The notes beneath the pieces were generated by a model. The model was not told the DNA's origin, made no database searches, and saw only the letters and a program-made list of their open reading frames with translations. The translations under genes and the position numbers were made by a program. Below are positions 6,238-15,200 of a stretch of DNA of 24,696 bases, in pieces (within the stretch, counting starts at the first letter, position 1; every line of letters begins with the position of its first letter). The stretch is taken from contig DDRC01000172.1 in the NCBI GenBank assembly GCA_002342985.1, forward strand, positions 1 to 24,696. Reading direction: 5' to 3'. The DNA comes from Flavobacteriales bacterium UBA2426. Lineage in GTDB: Bacteria; Bacteroidota; Bacteroidia; Flavobacteriales_F; PHOS-HE28.

Positions 6238-8157
6238 TCAGGCCCGTCCAAGGTGGGAGAAGCCCCGGATCACCAGCCGCAGATCGCGCCAGGGGCTATA
6301 ATCCTTGGCATACTCCACGTTGGCCCGCTGCACGGCGAGTTCGCTGTTGAGCGACGTTCCGGTGAGCGTGTCCAGGACGCCGGGCCGGATGGCCGGGAGC
6401 CGTAGCACCCGATGACCGCCTTGGCGGTACCCCACCCAGCTCCGCCTGCCGAGAAGCACCCTCCAGGCGTTGCGCACCAAGCCAATGCGGTCCTTCACCA
6501 GCAGCCAGGCAATGGGCAGGCCCGCGAGCAGGGTCAGGCTCAGGGCGGTATCGAGCAGCCGCTTGGCCCGTTTCCCCGCAGCGCTGCTCACGGCATGCTC
6601 CTCCAGGACGTCCATATCGGCCAGGCTCTCGATGCTGCTGGGGCCGATGATGAACTCGCCATCGGGTTGGGCCACCTTGAACATGGCGCCGGCGCGCTTG
6701 AGCCCCTCCATGAGGTCGATGATGCGGCGGTAGGGAAGGTCCTGTGCGCAGAAGACCACCTCGTCCACGCCCTGTCGGCGGATGGTGCGCTTGATGGCCT
6801 TGAGGGCGCCCTCATCCAAGGCTTCGGCGGCCGTCATCTGCAGCTGCCTCCCCAGGCCGTAATGGGTCTGCCAGAGGAGGGCCAGTGCCCTGCGCGCCTC
6901 TTGCGCCGACCCGATGGCGAGCACGCGCTGACGCTCACGGTCGCGCAGCCCGTACCCTTTCACGCGCAGCAGGCTCAGGGCTGTGCGCGAAGCGAGGCCA
7001 GCCGCCACGACAGGGACCACCTGCAGCAGCGCAGGCAGCCCGCGCCAGCGGCCGGGATCGGAAGGCTCGCCGTTCAAGGCCAGCCAGAGCAGCACGACCG
7101 CGGCGAAGAGCAGCGACCCCTTCAGCAGGTTGAGGAGCTTCACGGGCCTGTCGTAGGCGCCCGCCAGGCCGAGGCAGGCCACCATCAGCAGTGTCCATGC
7201 GGCTAAGCGCTCCGGCACCTGCGGCGCTGCGAGCCCGGAATGCCCGAAGGCGAGGGCGAAGGCCCAGAGCAGGAGCACATCCAGCATAGGGAGCAGCGCC
7301 CGGCTCAGGAAGCGCGTGACGATCGCGGCCGCGGCGCTGAGGTAGATGCTGCCGGTGATGAGCAGGCTGAGCAGGTCGGTCCTCCTTCGCGTGAAGTGCT
7401 TCTTGGCGAAGATGGCCATGGCGTTGTAGAAGACGAAGACGTAGTTCACGCTGCTTTTCTTGGTGCTCTCGCCCTTGTAGTGGATGATCCGCGCCTCGGG
7501 CAGGTACCAGTTCTCATAGCCGCCCAAGGTGATGCGGTAGCTGAGGTCGATGTCCTCCCCGTACATGAAGAAGCTCTCGTCCAGCAGGCCCACTTCATCC
7601 AACGTGCGCCGCCGCAGGAACATGCAGGCCCCGGAGAGGATCTCGATGCGGGCGCGCTCATTCTCGGGCAGGTGGCCCAGGTGGTAGCGGCCGAAGACGC
7701 GGCTTCGGGGGAACAGGCGCGTGAGGCCGATGATCTTGTAGAAGGCCACTGCAGGGGTGGGCAGGCCGCGCTTGCTCTCGGGCAGGAAGCGGCCCTTGCC
7801 ATCGATCATCTTCACGCCCAGGCCTCCGGCCGTCTGATGGGCGTCCAGGAAGCCGATCACTTTGTGGAACACGTCCTCGCCCACCACGGTATCAGGATTG
7901 AGCAGCACCACGTACTCCGAACGGCTCGCGCGGATGGCCTGGTTGTTCGCCCGGCTGAAGCCCACGTTCTCTGCATTGGCGATCAGGCGCACCTGCGGGA
8001 ACTTCTCCTTCACCATCTCCACGCTCCCGTCGGTACTGAGGTTGTCCACCACGAATACATCCCCCTCGATTCCATCGAGCGCCGTGAACACCGTGCGCAG
8101 GCACTGCTCCAGGTAGGCCTTGACGTTGTAGTTGACGATGATGACGCTGAGCTTCAT
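6238..8157 (-). CDS. Glycosyltransferase family 2 fused to a degenerate polyprenyl-phosphate sugar-transferase-like module
   Basis: A 639-residue membrane protein. Residues 1-255 are a GT2 (GT-A fold, rhamnosyltransferase-like) domain: SVIIVNYN, VVDNLSTDGS, NVGFSRANNQ, LLNPDT at 85-90, and MYGEDIDLSYR at 198-208. Four or five hydrophobic segments follow between about 261 and 392. A Rossmann-like stretch (RVLAIGSAQEARRAL, 411-425) and a further hydrophobic helix (about 534-553) resemble the layout of WcaJ-type initiating sugar transferases. The end keeps weak echoes of that family (SWVGYR, AIRPGVLD, YSPWRDLRLVIRG) but the catalytic KFRSM and DELPQ segments are missing. It probably adds a sugar in cell-surface glycan synthesis; the second half may anchor or bind rather than catalyse. 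The start at 8157 is chosen because a longer frame would overlap recR. Confidence 0.85.
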   Translation of the reverse strand: MKLSVIIVNYNVKAYLEQCLRTVFTALDGIEGDVFVVDNLSTDGSVEMVKEKFPQVRLIANAENVGFSRANNQAIRASRSEYVVLLNPDTVVGEDVFHKVIGFLDAHQTAGGLGVKMIDGKGRFLPESKRGLPTPAVAFYKIIGLTRLFPRSRVFGRYHLGHLPENERARIEILSGACMFLRRRTLDEVGLLDESFFMYGEDIDLSYRITLGGYENWYLPEARIIHYKGESTKKSSVNYVFVFYNAMAIFAKKHFTRRRTDLLSLLITGSIYLSAAAAIVTRFLSRALLPMLDVLLLWAFALAFGHSGLAAPQVPERLAAWTLLMVACLGLAGAYDRPVKLLNLLKGSLLFAAVVLLWLALNGEPSDPGRWRGLPALLQVVPVVAAGLASRTALSLLRVKGYGLRDRERQRVLAIGSAQEARRALALLWQTHYGLGRQLQMTAAEALDEGALKAIKRTIRRQGVDEVVFCAQDLPYRRIIDLMEGLKRAGAMFKVAQPDGEFIIGPSSIESLADMDVLEEHAVSSAAGKRAKRLLDTALSLTLLAGLPIAWLLVKDRIGLVRNAWRVLLGRRSWVGYRQGGHRVLRLPAIRPGVLDTLTGTSLNSELAVQRANVEYAKDYSPWRDLRLVIRGFSHLGRA

Positions 8158-8200
8158 GCGGGCCCGGGGGCGTGCTGGTGCGAGCGCTTGGCGGTGTGCC

Positions 8201-8818
8201 TTATCGCCTGATCGTTTGCTCATAGGGTTTCCGGTCGGCGATGCTGCGCCCCAGGGTCACCTCGTCTGCCTGGTCAAGGCCGCTGCCCACGCTGATGCCG
8301 CGTGCGATGGCGGTGACGAGCACGCCGGCCTCGGTGAGCCGGCGGTTCAGGTAGAACCCCGTGGTATCGCCCTCCAGGGTGCCTCCCAGGGCGAGCACCA
8401 CCTCGCGCACACCGCCCCGGAGCACACGGTCCATGAGCTCCTGGGTATTCAGGTCATCCGGGCCGAGGCCCTCCATCGGGCTGATGACGCCGCCGAGGAC
8501 GTGGTAGAGCCCGCGGTATTGGCGGGTACCCTCGATGGCGATCACGTCTCGGATGTCCTCCACCACGCAGATGAGGCCGGCATCGCGCGCGGGGTCGCGG
8601 CAGATGGCGCAACGCGGCTCGTCGCTGATGTTGCAGCACACCTCGCAGTAGCGGAGCTCGTCGCGCATGCGGCGGATGGCCTCGCTGAAGCGCGCCACCT
8701 CCTGCGGCTCGCGCCGGAGCAGGTCGAGCGCCAGGCGCATGGCGGTGCGCCGGCCGATGCCGGGGAGGCTGGCCAGCTGGTCCACGGCGTTCTCGAGCAG
8801 CGCGGAGGAGAGGGACAT
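8201..8818 (-). CDS. recR: Recombination mediator protein RecR
   Basis: A 205-residue RecR of normal length, which acts with RecO (and RecF) to load RecA on gapped DNA. Domains in order are the helix-hairpin-helix near LASLPGIGRRTAMRLA (15-30), a four-Cys zinc finger with Cys58, Cys61, Cys70 and Cys73, the Toprim domain starting at ICVVEDIRD (83-91), and the conserved YHVLGGVISP (105-114) and ARGISVGSGLDQADEVTLGR region. The longer frame to 8893 is rejected, since it has no homology and would enter the metallophosphoesterase gene. The ATG at 8818 follows a TTCCTTTG box by 4 bases. The glycosyltransferase begins 43 bases downstream with no box of its own, so the two are probably co-transcribed. 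Confidence 0.96.
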   Translation of the reverse strand: MSLSSALLENAVDQLASLPGIGRRTAMRLALDLLRREPQEVARFSEAIRRMRDELRYCEVCCNISDEPRCAICRDPARDAGLICVVEDIRDVIAIEGTRQYRGLYHVLGGVISPMEGLGPDDLNTQELMDRVLRGGVREVVLALGGTLEGDTTGFYLNRRLTEAGVLVTAIARGISVGSGLDQADEVTLGRSIADRKPYEQTIRR

Positions 8819-8822
8819 GCGG

Positions 8823-8830
8823 CAAAGGAA
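8823..8830 (-). promoter_or_regulatory. Probable -7 promoter box for recR
   Basis: The minus strand reads TTCCTTTG, one mismatch from TAnnTTTG, ending 4 bases before the recR ATG. It lies in the 37-base gap after the metallophosphoesterase gene. Confidence 0.45.
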
Positions 8831-8855
8831 AGGCTTGGTGGGGCAGGAGCCTGAC

Positions 8856-9356
8856 TCAGGCCTGCCCGCGAGGCCCCAGCTCAATGACCTCAAGGTCCCC
8901 GGGGCGGCCCTCCGCCAGGGTGAACCGCAGCGCCGTGCGCACCTTGTGCCAGCCGTGCCTGCCTGCGGCGCCGGGATTGAGGTGCAGGCAGTTCAGCGTC
9001 GGGTCGAACTGCACCAGCAGGATGTGCGAATGGCCGCAGATGAAGAGGCCGGGCGGGTCGCGGCGCAGCTCTTCCGCAACTGCTCGGTCGTAGCGCGGAG
9101 GCCTTCCGCCAATGTGCGTCATCCACACACGCACGCCGCCGCAGGTGAAGCGCTGGTGCTCGGGGAAGGACGCGCGTGCCTTGGCGTCGTCGATATTGCC
9201 CCAGACCGCGCGCAGCGGCTTCCAGCGCGCGAGCTCATCGGTCACGCTCAGGTCACCGATGTCGCCCGCATGCCAGATCTCATCGCATGGCGCGAAGTGC
9301 TCCTGGAGCCTGGGGTCGAGCCAACCGTGTGTGTCGGAAAGGAGGCCGATGCGCAT
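8856..9356 (-). CDS. YfcE-family metallophosphoesterase
   Basis: A 166-residue cytoplasmic phosphodiesterase-type protein of the YfcE/MJ0936 calcineurin-like group. The full two-metal site is visible: SDTHG (Asp8, His10), HAGDIGD (Asp32), GNID (Asn54), THIG (His81) and GHSH (His109, His111), and the C-terminal LNPGAAGRHG motif that is typical of the family. Members hydrolyse simple phosphodiesters in vitro; the natural substrate is not known. The open frame extends far upstream to 10316 but only as antisense of truA, so the ATG at 9356, starting MRIGLLSDTHG, is used. It is divergent from truA with 150 bases between them. Confidence 0.92.
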   Translation of the reverse strand: MRIGLLSDTHGWLDPRLQEHFAPCDEIWHAGDIGDLSVTDELARWKPLRAVWGNIDDAKARASFPEHQRFTCGGVRVWMTHIGGRPPRYDRAVAEELRRDPPGLFICGHSHILLVQFDPTLNCLHLNPGAAGRHGWHKVRTALRFTLAEGRPGDLEVIELGPRGQA

Positions 9357-9360
9357 GGGG

Positions 9361-9368
9361 CGAAGATG
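9361..9368 (-). promoter_or_regulatory. Possible -7 box for the metallophosphoesterase
   Basis: The minus strand reads CATCTTCG, a weak variant of TAnnTTTG, ending 4 bases before the ATG at 9356. Its position matches the other near-start boxes in this window. Confidence 0.3.
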
Positions 9369-9380
9369 ACAGAAGGTCGG

Positions 9381-9411
9381 GGGTTGAAGGTTGAGGTGAA
9401 GGCAGGTTGGG
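9381..9411. repeat. Short degenerate GGTTGAAGG-type repeat in the divergent intergenic region
   Basis: A purine-rich stretch on the plus strand with repeated GGTTGAA / GGTTGAG / GGTGAAGG units between the divergent starts of the metallophosphoesterase and truA. A similar purine-rich stretch (AGGGTGAAAGTGGAAAGATGAAAG-like, 186-210) lies between kdsA and the transaldolase gene. Function is unknown. Confidence 0.3.
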
Positions 9412-9490
9412 TGCTGGGCCCACAACCATCGACCGATCGGGCCTGTCGCCGCGAAGCGACCCGCAGCCTGCTCAACCCTGCTGCCCCAAG

Positions 9491-9498
9491 TACTTTCG
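9491..9498 (+). promoter_or_regulatory. Probable -7 promoter box for truA
   Basis: TACTTTCG, one mismatch from TAnnTTTG, ending 8 bases before the truA ATG. It lies in the 150-base region that divides the minus-strand and plus-strand gene blocks. Confidence 0.45.
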
Positions 9499-9506
9499 CC
9501 GCCCGC

Positions 9507-10283
9507 ATGGAGATCCTCCCGCGCTACTTCCTCGAGATCGCCTTCAACGGCACGGCCTACCGCGGCTGGCAGCGGCAGCCCGATGCGCCCAGCGTGCAGG
9601 CCGAGGTGGAGCGCGCGCTGCAGTTCGCCCTGCACCGGCACAAGGTGAATGCCGTGGGCTGCGGCCGCACCGACACCGGCGTGCACGCCACGCGGTACTT
9701 CTTGCATTTCGACGGTCCCAGCGATGCGCCCTTGGATGAGCGCTTCGTGTACAGCCTCAACAGCCTGCTGCCCGACGACATCGCCGTCAAACGCGTGATC
9801 AGCGTGCCGGACGACGCGCATGCCCGCTTCAGCGCCACCGAGCGCGGCTATTGTTACCGCATCCACCGGCTGAAGGATCCCTTCCTCACGCATCTGTCGC
9901 ACCAGCTGAAGCCAGCGCTGGATGTGGTGGTGATGAACGAGGCCTGCCGCACCCTCATCGGCACGCACGACTTCAGCAGCTTCCAGAAGGTGGGCAGCGA
10001 TGTGAAGACCAGCCTCTGCGACGTGCGCGAGGCGCGCTGGGAGGAGACGTCCAACGGCTATCTCTTCCGCATCAAGGCCGATCGCTTCCTGCGCAACATG
10101 GTGCGCGCCGTGGTGGGCACCTGCATCCGCATCGGCAAAGGGCAGCAGCCCGCCGCCCACATGGCCGAGGTGCTGGCTGCACGGGACCGCCACACCGCCG
10201 GCCGGAGCGCCCCTGCCTGCGGGCTTTACCTGGAGCATGTCGTGTATCCATTCCTGCCGAGCGATCTTTGCTGCCCGGAATAA
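9507..10283 (+). CDS. truA: tRNA pseudouridine(38-40) synthase TruA
   Basis: A 258-residue enzyme that converts uridines 38-40 in the tRNA anticodon stem-loop to pseudouridine. The catalytic motif GCGRTDTGVHA is at 51-61 with the nucleophile Asp56. Other family stretches are AFNGTAYRGWQRQP (12-25), SVQAEVERAL (29-38), HFDGPS, ARFSATERGYCYRI, GTHDFSSFQKVGSDVKTSLCDV, and FLRNMVRAVVGTCIRIGKG. Length is normal. The upstream part of the long open frame (from 8667) is antisense of recR and the metallophosphoesterase and is ignored. The ABC exporter gene follows after 98 bases on the same strand, an order I recall from other Bacteroidota. Confidence 0.96.
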   Translation: MEILPRYFLEIAFNGTAYRGWQRQPDAPSVQAEVERALQFALHRHKVNAVGCGRTDTGVHATRYFLHFDGPSDAPLDERFVYSLNSLLPDDIAVKRVISVPDDAHARFSATERGYCYRIHRLKDPFLTHLSHQLKPALDVVVMNEACRTLIGTHDFSSFQKVGSDVKTSLCDVREARWEETSNGYLFRIKADRFLRNMVRAVVGTCIRIGKGQQPAAHMAEVLAARDRHTAGRSAPACGLYLEHVVYPFLPSDLCCPE

Positions 10284-10381
10284 ACCGCACAGGCGGAAGG
10301 ACGGAGAGGGATGCACGGGCTAGAGGCACAAATCCATCGGGCTATCCGCGCATCGGCGTCCCGGCGGCCATCCATCCTGGT

Positions 10382-12145
10382 ATGAGCTCCGCGCAAGGCA
10401 AGGCATTCGACCGCAAGCTCTTCGGGCGCGTGTTCGCATTCACGCGTCCCTACCGTGCGGTCTTCTGGTCGACGTTCGCGCTCACCATCCTGCTCGCGGC
10501 CATTGGGGTGGTGCGTCCGCTCCTCATGGGCGACATGATCGATGACTACGCCCTCACCGGCGACGAGCGGGGCCTGTGGACGGTTACGCTCATCGTGGTT
10601 GCCCTGCTGCTGGTGGAGACGATCGTCCAATTCTACCAGGCCTACTGGACCGCCTGGCTGGGGCAGGCCGTCACCTTCGACCTGCGTCAGCGGCTCTATG
10701 CCCGCATCATGGGGTTCAAGCTCCGCTGGTTCGACCGTACGCCCATCGGGCAGCTGGTGACACGCGTGATCAGCGACATCGAGACCATCGACGACATCTT
10801 TTCCCAGGGCCTGCTCATGATCATGGGCGACATCCTGAAGCTGGTGGTGGTGGTGGCCGTGATGCTCATCGTGAACTGGAAGCTGGCGCTGCTGAGCATG
10901 GTGCCGATCCCGCTGCTGCTGTGGAGCACCAGCATCTTCAAGAACAGCATCCAGAAGAGCTTCCAGGATGTGCGCACGCAGGTGGCGCGGCTCAACACGT
11001 TCGTGCAGGAGCACATCCAGGGCATGGCCGTGGTGCAGCTCTTCGGGCGCGAGGAGCAGGAGTTCCGCAAGTTCAAGGAGATCAACCGGGAGCACCGCGC
11101 CGCGCACATCCGCAGCGTGCTCGCCTACAGCATCTTCTTCCCTGTAGTGGAGGTCCTCAGCGCCATCTCGCTCGGCTTCCTGGTATGGTGGGGGGTGAAG
11201 GACGTACTGGCCGGCCATGCCACGCTGGGCGATGTCTTCGCCTACATCCTCTTCATCAACATGCTCTTCCGGCCCATCCGACAGCTGGCCGACCGCTTCA
11301 ACGTGCTGCAGATGGGCATGGTGGGCAGCGAGCGCGTCTTCAAGGTGCTGGATACCGAGGCGGCCATCGCCGACGAAGGAACCGCCTCGACCGCCGGGCT
11401 CCGGGGCGACATCCGCTTCGATGGGCTCTGGTTCGCCTATGCCGATGATACCCCGGAGGAGGAACCCCGGTGGGTGCTGCAGGACGTGAGCTTCGAGGCC
11501 CGTGCGGGGCAGATGATCGCGCTGGTTGGCGCCACGGGCAGTGGCAAGAGCAGCATCATCAAGGTACTCAGCCGGGCCTATGAGTTCCAGAAGGGCGCAG
11601 TGCTGCTGGATGGCGTTGACATCAGGGACTACCGCTTGGGCGACCTGCGGCGGAGCATCAGCGTGGTGCTGCAGGATGTCTTCCTCTTCAGCGACACGAT
11701 CCACAGCAACATCACGCTGCACGACCCCTCCGTGAGCCGCGCTGAGGTGGAGGCCGCGGCACGGGAGGTGGGCGCGCACGACTTCATCATGAAGCTGCCC
11801 AAGGGCTACGACACCGAGGTGGGCGAGCGCGGCGGCATCCTCAGCACGGGCCAGCGGCAGCTGCTCGCGTTCATCCGCGCGGCGGTCCAGCACCCTAAGG
11901 TGCTCGTGCTGGATGAGGCCACAAGCAGTGTCGACAGCCTGAGCGAGCAGCTGATCCAGCAGGCCACCGAGCGCATCACCCGTGGGCGGACCAGCATCGT
12001 CATCGCCCATCGCCTGAGCACGGTGCAGCACGCCGATCGCATCCTGGTCCTTGAGAAGGGGCGCGTCATCGAGCAGGGCACCCACCAGGAGCTGCTGCTG
12101 CGCGGAGGCGCTTACCGCAAGCTCTACGACCTGCAGTTCAGGTAG
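10382..12145 (+). CDS. MsbA-like ABC exporter (fused transmembrane and ATPase domains)
   Basis: A 587-residue half-transporter that would work as a dimer in the inner membrane. The N-terminal part (about 20-320) is the six-helix type 1 exporter domain, starting with FGRVFAFTRPYR, with the typical FDRTPIGQLVTRVISDIETID and LFGREEQEFRKF segments. The ATPase domain (about 345-587) has Walker A GATGSGKS at 383-390, the Q-loop VLQDVFLFSDTI, signature LSTGQ at 487-491 (Thr in place of the usual first Gly), Walker B VLVLDE at 507-512 with catalytic Glu512, and the H-loop His543. It is expected to be active. The substrate is not readable: lipid A/lipid export or drug efflux are both possible. The start at 10382 is the first ATG that gives the normal family N-terminus. 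Confidence 0.92.
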   Translation: MSSAQGKAFDRKLFGRVFAFTRPYRAVFWSTFALTILLAAIGVVRPLLMGDMIDDYALTGDERGLWTVTLIVVALLLVETIVQFYQAYWTAWLGQAVTFDLRQRLYARIMGFKLRWFDRTPIGQLVTRVISDIETIDDIFSQGLLMIMGDILKLVVVVAVMLIVNWKLALLSMVPIPLLLWSTSIFKNSIQKSFQDVRTQVARLNTFVQEHIQGMAVVQLFGREEQEFRKFKEINREHRAAHIRSVLAYSIFFPVVEVLSAISLGFLVWWGVKDVLAGHATLGDVFAYILFINMLFRPIRQLADRFNVLQMGMVGSERVFKVLDTEAAIADEGTASTAGLRGDIRFDGLWFAYADDTPEEEPRWVLQDVSFEARAGQMIALVGATGSGKSSIIKVLSRAYEFQKGAVLLDGVDIRDYRLGDLRRSISVVLQDVFLFSDTIHSNITLHDPSVSRAEVEAAAREVGAHDFIMKLPKGYDTEVGERGGILSTGQRQLLAFIRAAVQHPKVLVLDEATSSVDSLSEQLIQQATERITRGRTSIVIAHRLSTVQHADRILVLEKGRVIEQGTHQELLLRGGAYRKLYDLQFR

Positions 12146-12279
12146 CCGGCTCGTCGGCGCGCATTCCGGCCTCAGCGGGTATTCCGACGGGCTCGGTGGC
12201 TCGGCGCCGCGCTCCAGGGAGGCACAAGGCAACCTTCGGGGCCGAACCCTTGTCATCCATCTACCCTGAAGCCCTGACC

Positions 12280-15200
12280 ATGCCGTACGACCTCCCAACC
12301 ATTCGCACCTGGAGCCTTTCGGGCTGCCTGATCCTCGGGTTGGCCGCCAAAGCGCAGCACGACCATGGGCACGCAACCGGCCACGGGCCATCCGCTCCGG
12401 CCCCAACGCTACATGGCGAGTACGTGGAGAACAAGGGCCAATGGCAGAGCCCCATCCTCTACCGGGCCGATTTCGGTTTGGTAGCGCTGTTCGCAGAGCG
12501 CAACCGCCTCGTGTTCTCCAAGCTGGATGAAGCGGTGCCCGACCGCGTTCACGATGCCCAGCACGAGGGTCCAGGAGCCATGGAGCGGGTCAGGGTGAAT
12601 GGCCATGCTTGGTATGCCTGGTTCGAGGGAGCGAATGCCGCTGCGCAGGTCACCGCCGAGGGGCGATCGGTGGATTACTTCAACTACTTCATCGGGGCCG
12701 ACCCGGCCGCTTGGGCATCAGAGGTGCATCATTTCGGTGAGGTGCGCTACCGCGAGCTGTGGCCGGGGGTGGACCTCCGCCTGCATGAGGAGGCCGGCGG
12801 GTTCAAGTATGATGTGCTGCTGGCCGATCGGGAGGCCGCGCAGCAGGTTCGCTTCCGTTACGAGGGACTGGAAGGCATGTCCATCGATGAGCATGGCCGG
12901 CTCCTGCTGCAGACCTCCGTGGGAGAGCTCAAGGAGATGGCTCCCATCGCGTGGTATGCCGATGGCGACCGGGAGAAGGTGCCCTGCCGCTTCACCTTGG
13001 AGGGCAGCACCGTTGGCTTTGCCTTCGGCAAGGGCGTCGCTGCCGACCGCCCTATCGTGATCGACCCCACGCTGGTGGCCAGCACGCTTAGCGGTACCGG
13101 GAACATCGGCACCACGCAGAACTACGGGCATACCGCCACCTACGACATCCTGGGGAACATCTACACCGGGGCCATCTGCTTCGGCCAGGGCTATCCGGCC
13201 ACGCCAGGTGCGTTCGATGGCACCAACAACGGCGGCATCGACATTGCGGTGAGCAAGCTCAACCCCACGGGCACCACGCTGCTTTTTGCCACCTACCTCG
13301 GCGGCAACAGCGGCGACTATCCACACAGCCTGGTGGTGACCACCAATGGAGAGCTTACGGTGTTCGGGAGCTCGGCATCGTCGGATTATCCGGTGAGCGC
13401 AGGTGCGTTCGATCCCACGTACAACGGGGGCGCCGCGGATATCGTGGTCACGAAGCTGAATCCCACGGGGACCGCCCTGGTCGGCAGCACCTACATGGGC
13501 ACGCCCGGCAACGATGGCCGCAATTCATTCACGAGCAACTACGGCGATACCTACCGCGGCGAGGTGATCTGCGATGCTGCGGGAAGGATCTATGTGGCCA
13601 GCTGCTCCGATTCCCCGGGCTTCCCTGTGAGCGGTGGTGCGTTCCAGCCCGCCCATGCCGGTGCGCAGGATGGCGTGGCCTTCTGCCTGGCGCCCGATCT
13701 GGGCAGCCTCATCTTCGGCACCTACTTCGGCACCGCCCAGGCGGACATGTGCTTCGGCATCAAGCTCGATGGGGCCGGGCAGCCGGTGGTGTGCGGCGGC
13801 ACCCTCGGGTCCACCTTGCCGGCAGGCCCGGCGGCCTACCAGGCTACCTCCAATGGCGGGCGCGAGGCCTTCATCGCCAAGTTCAATCCGGATGCGAGCA
13901 GCGTGCTGGCATGCACCTATTTCGGCGGCAATGGCGAGGATGTGGCCTTCTTCCTCCAGCTGGACCTTGATGACAATGCGTACATCTACGGCCAATCGCC
14001 TGCTGCCAACCTGGGCATCTGGCCGGCGGGCACCTACGGGCAGGCCACCGGCGGAATCTTCGTCGCCGAGTTCGACGCGGCGCTCTCCGGACAGGTGTTC
14101 CGCACGCAGCTGGGTGCTGATGCCGGCGGTTTCGGCGGCAGCATGGTGCCGGTGGCCTTCCTCGTGGACGTGTGCCGCAATATCTACATCAGCGGCTACA
14201 GCGTGGGCTCTGGATGGCCGACAGCGGGAACGCCCCTCTACACCTCGGGTGGCTTCTACCTGGCCACCTACGAGCCCGACATGGCCAACATCATCTACGG
14301 GACGTACTACCAGGGCGCCGGCCATGTGGACGGCGGTACCAGCCGGTTCGATGCCAACGGCAAAGTGTACCAAGCGGTCTGCACCAGCGGCGGGTTTCCC
14401 ACCACTCCGGGCGCGTACAGCAACGTGCAGCCCAGCGGTTGGGACATCGGCGTCTTCAAGATCGATTTCGCGGTCAGCGGGGTGAATGCCGCTGGTGCCA
14501 GCACCCTCAACCAGGGCTGTGCGCCCATCGTCATCGATTTCAGCAACGCCAGTACCGGCGATACCTGGGTGTGGGACTTCGGCGATGGGAGCCCGCCCGT
14601 GGAGGCCTTCGAGCCGAGCCATGCCTACACGGAGCCGGGTGCCTATACGGTGACCCTGATCGCCATGGATTCCCTCTCGTGCAACCTGGCGGATACCATC
14701 TACCTGCCCATCACCATCGGCGCCCAGCAGCCCATCGATGCGGATTTCACCTGGACGCAGACCATCGATTGCACGCAGATGGAGATCAGCACCACCGACC
14801 TCAGCACCGGCGATCCGCTCACCTGGTACTGGGACATGGGGGACGGCACGCAGTACACAGATACCAATGTGGTTCACCAGTTCCCCGGCCCCGGCAGCTA
14901 TCTGGTGCAGCTCATCGCCGAGGATCCCACCGGCTGCAGCGGAGCCGACACCGTGCAGGTGCCTATCGACATCGGCCCGCCGCTCCAGGTGGCCGCAGCC
15001 TTCGCCATCAGCGAATCGCCCGGCTGCGAGGAGCTCAGCGTGGCATGCACCAACCAGAGCACCGGGGGAAGCATGACCTACCAATGGGACATGGGCGATG
15101 GAGCGACCTATGCAACCGCCGACGTTGCTCACCTCTTCCAGGGCGTGGGCACCTACACCGTCACCCTCATCGTGAACGATACGTCCAGCTGCAACCTGGC

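Noticed and set aside
8857..9506. Upstream extension of the truA frame to 8667
   Set aside because: The extension is antisense to recR and the metallophosphoesterase; TruA homology begins at the ATG at 9507, just after a promoter-like box.
12146..12279. Possible promoter (TACCCTGA, AACCTTCG) before secreted protein 1
   Set aside because: Boxes fit TAnnTTTG poorly and are not at the spacing seen for other genes; no regulatory feature called in this 134-base gap.
10226..12406. Minus-strand open frame of 726 codons opposite the ABC exporter
   Set aside because: His/Asp/Gln-rich translation with no recognisable motif, exactly opposite a well-conserved transporter; shadow frame.
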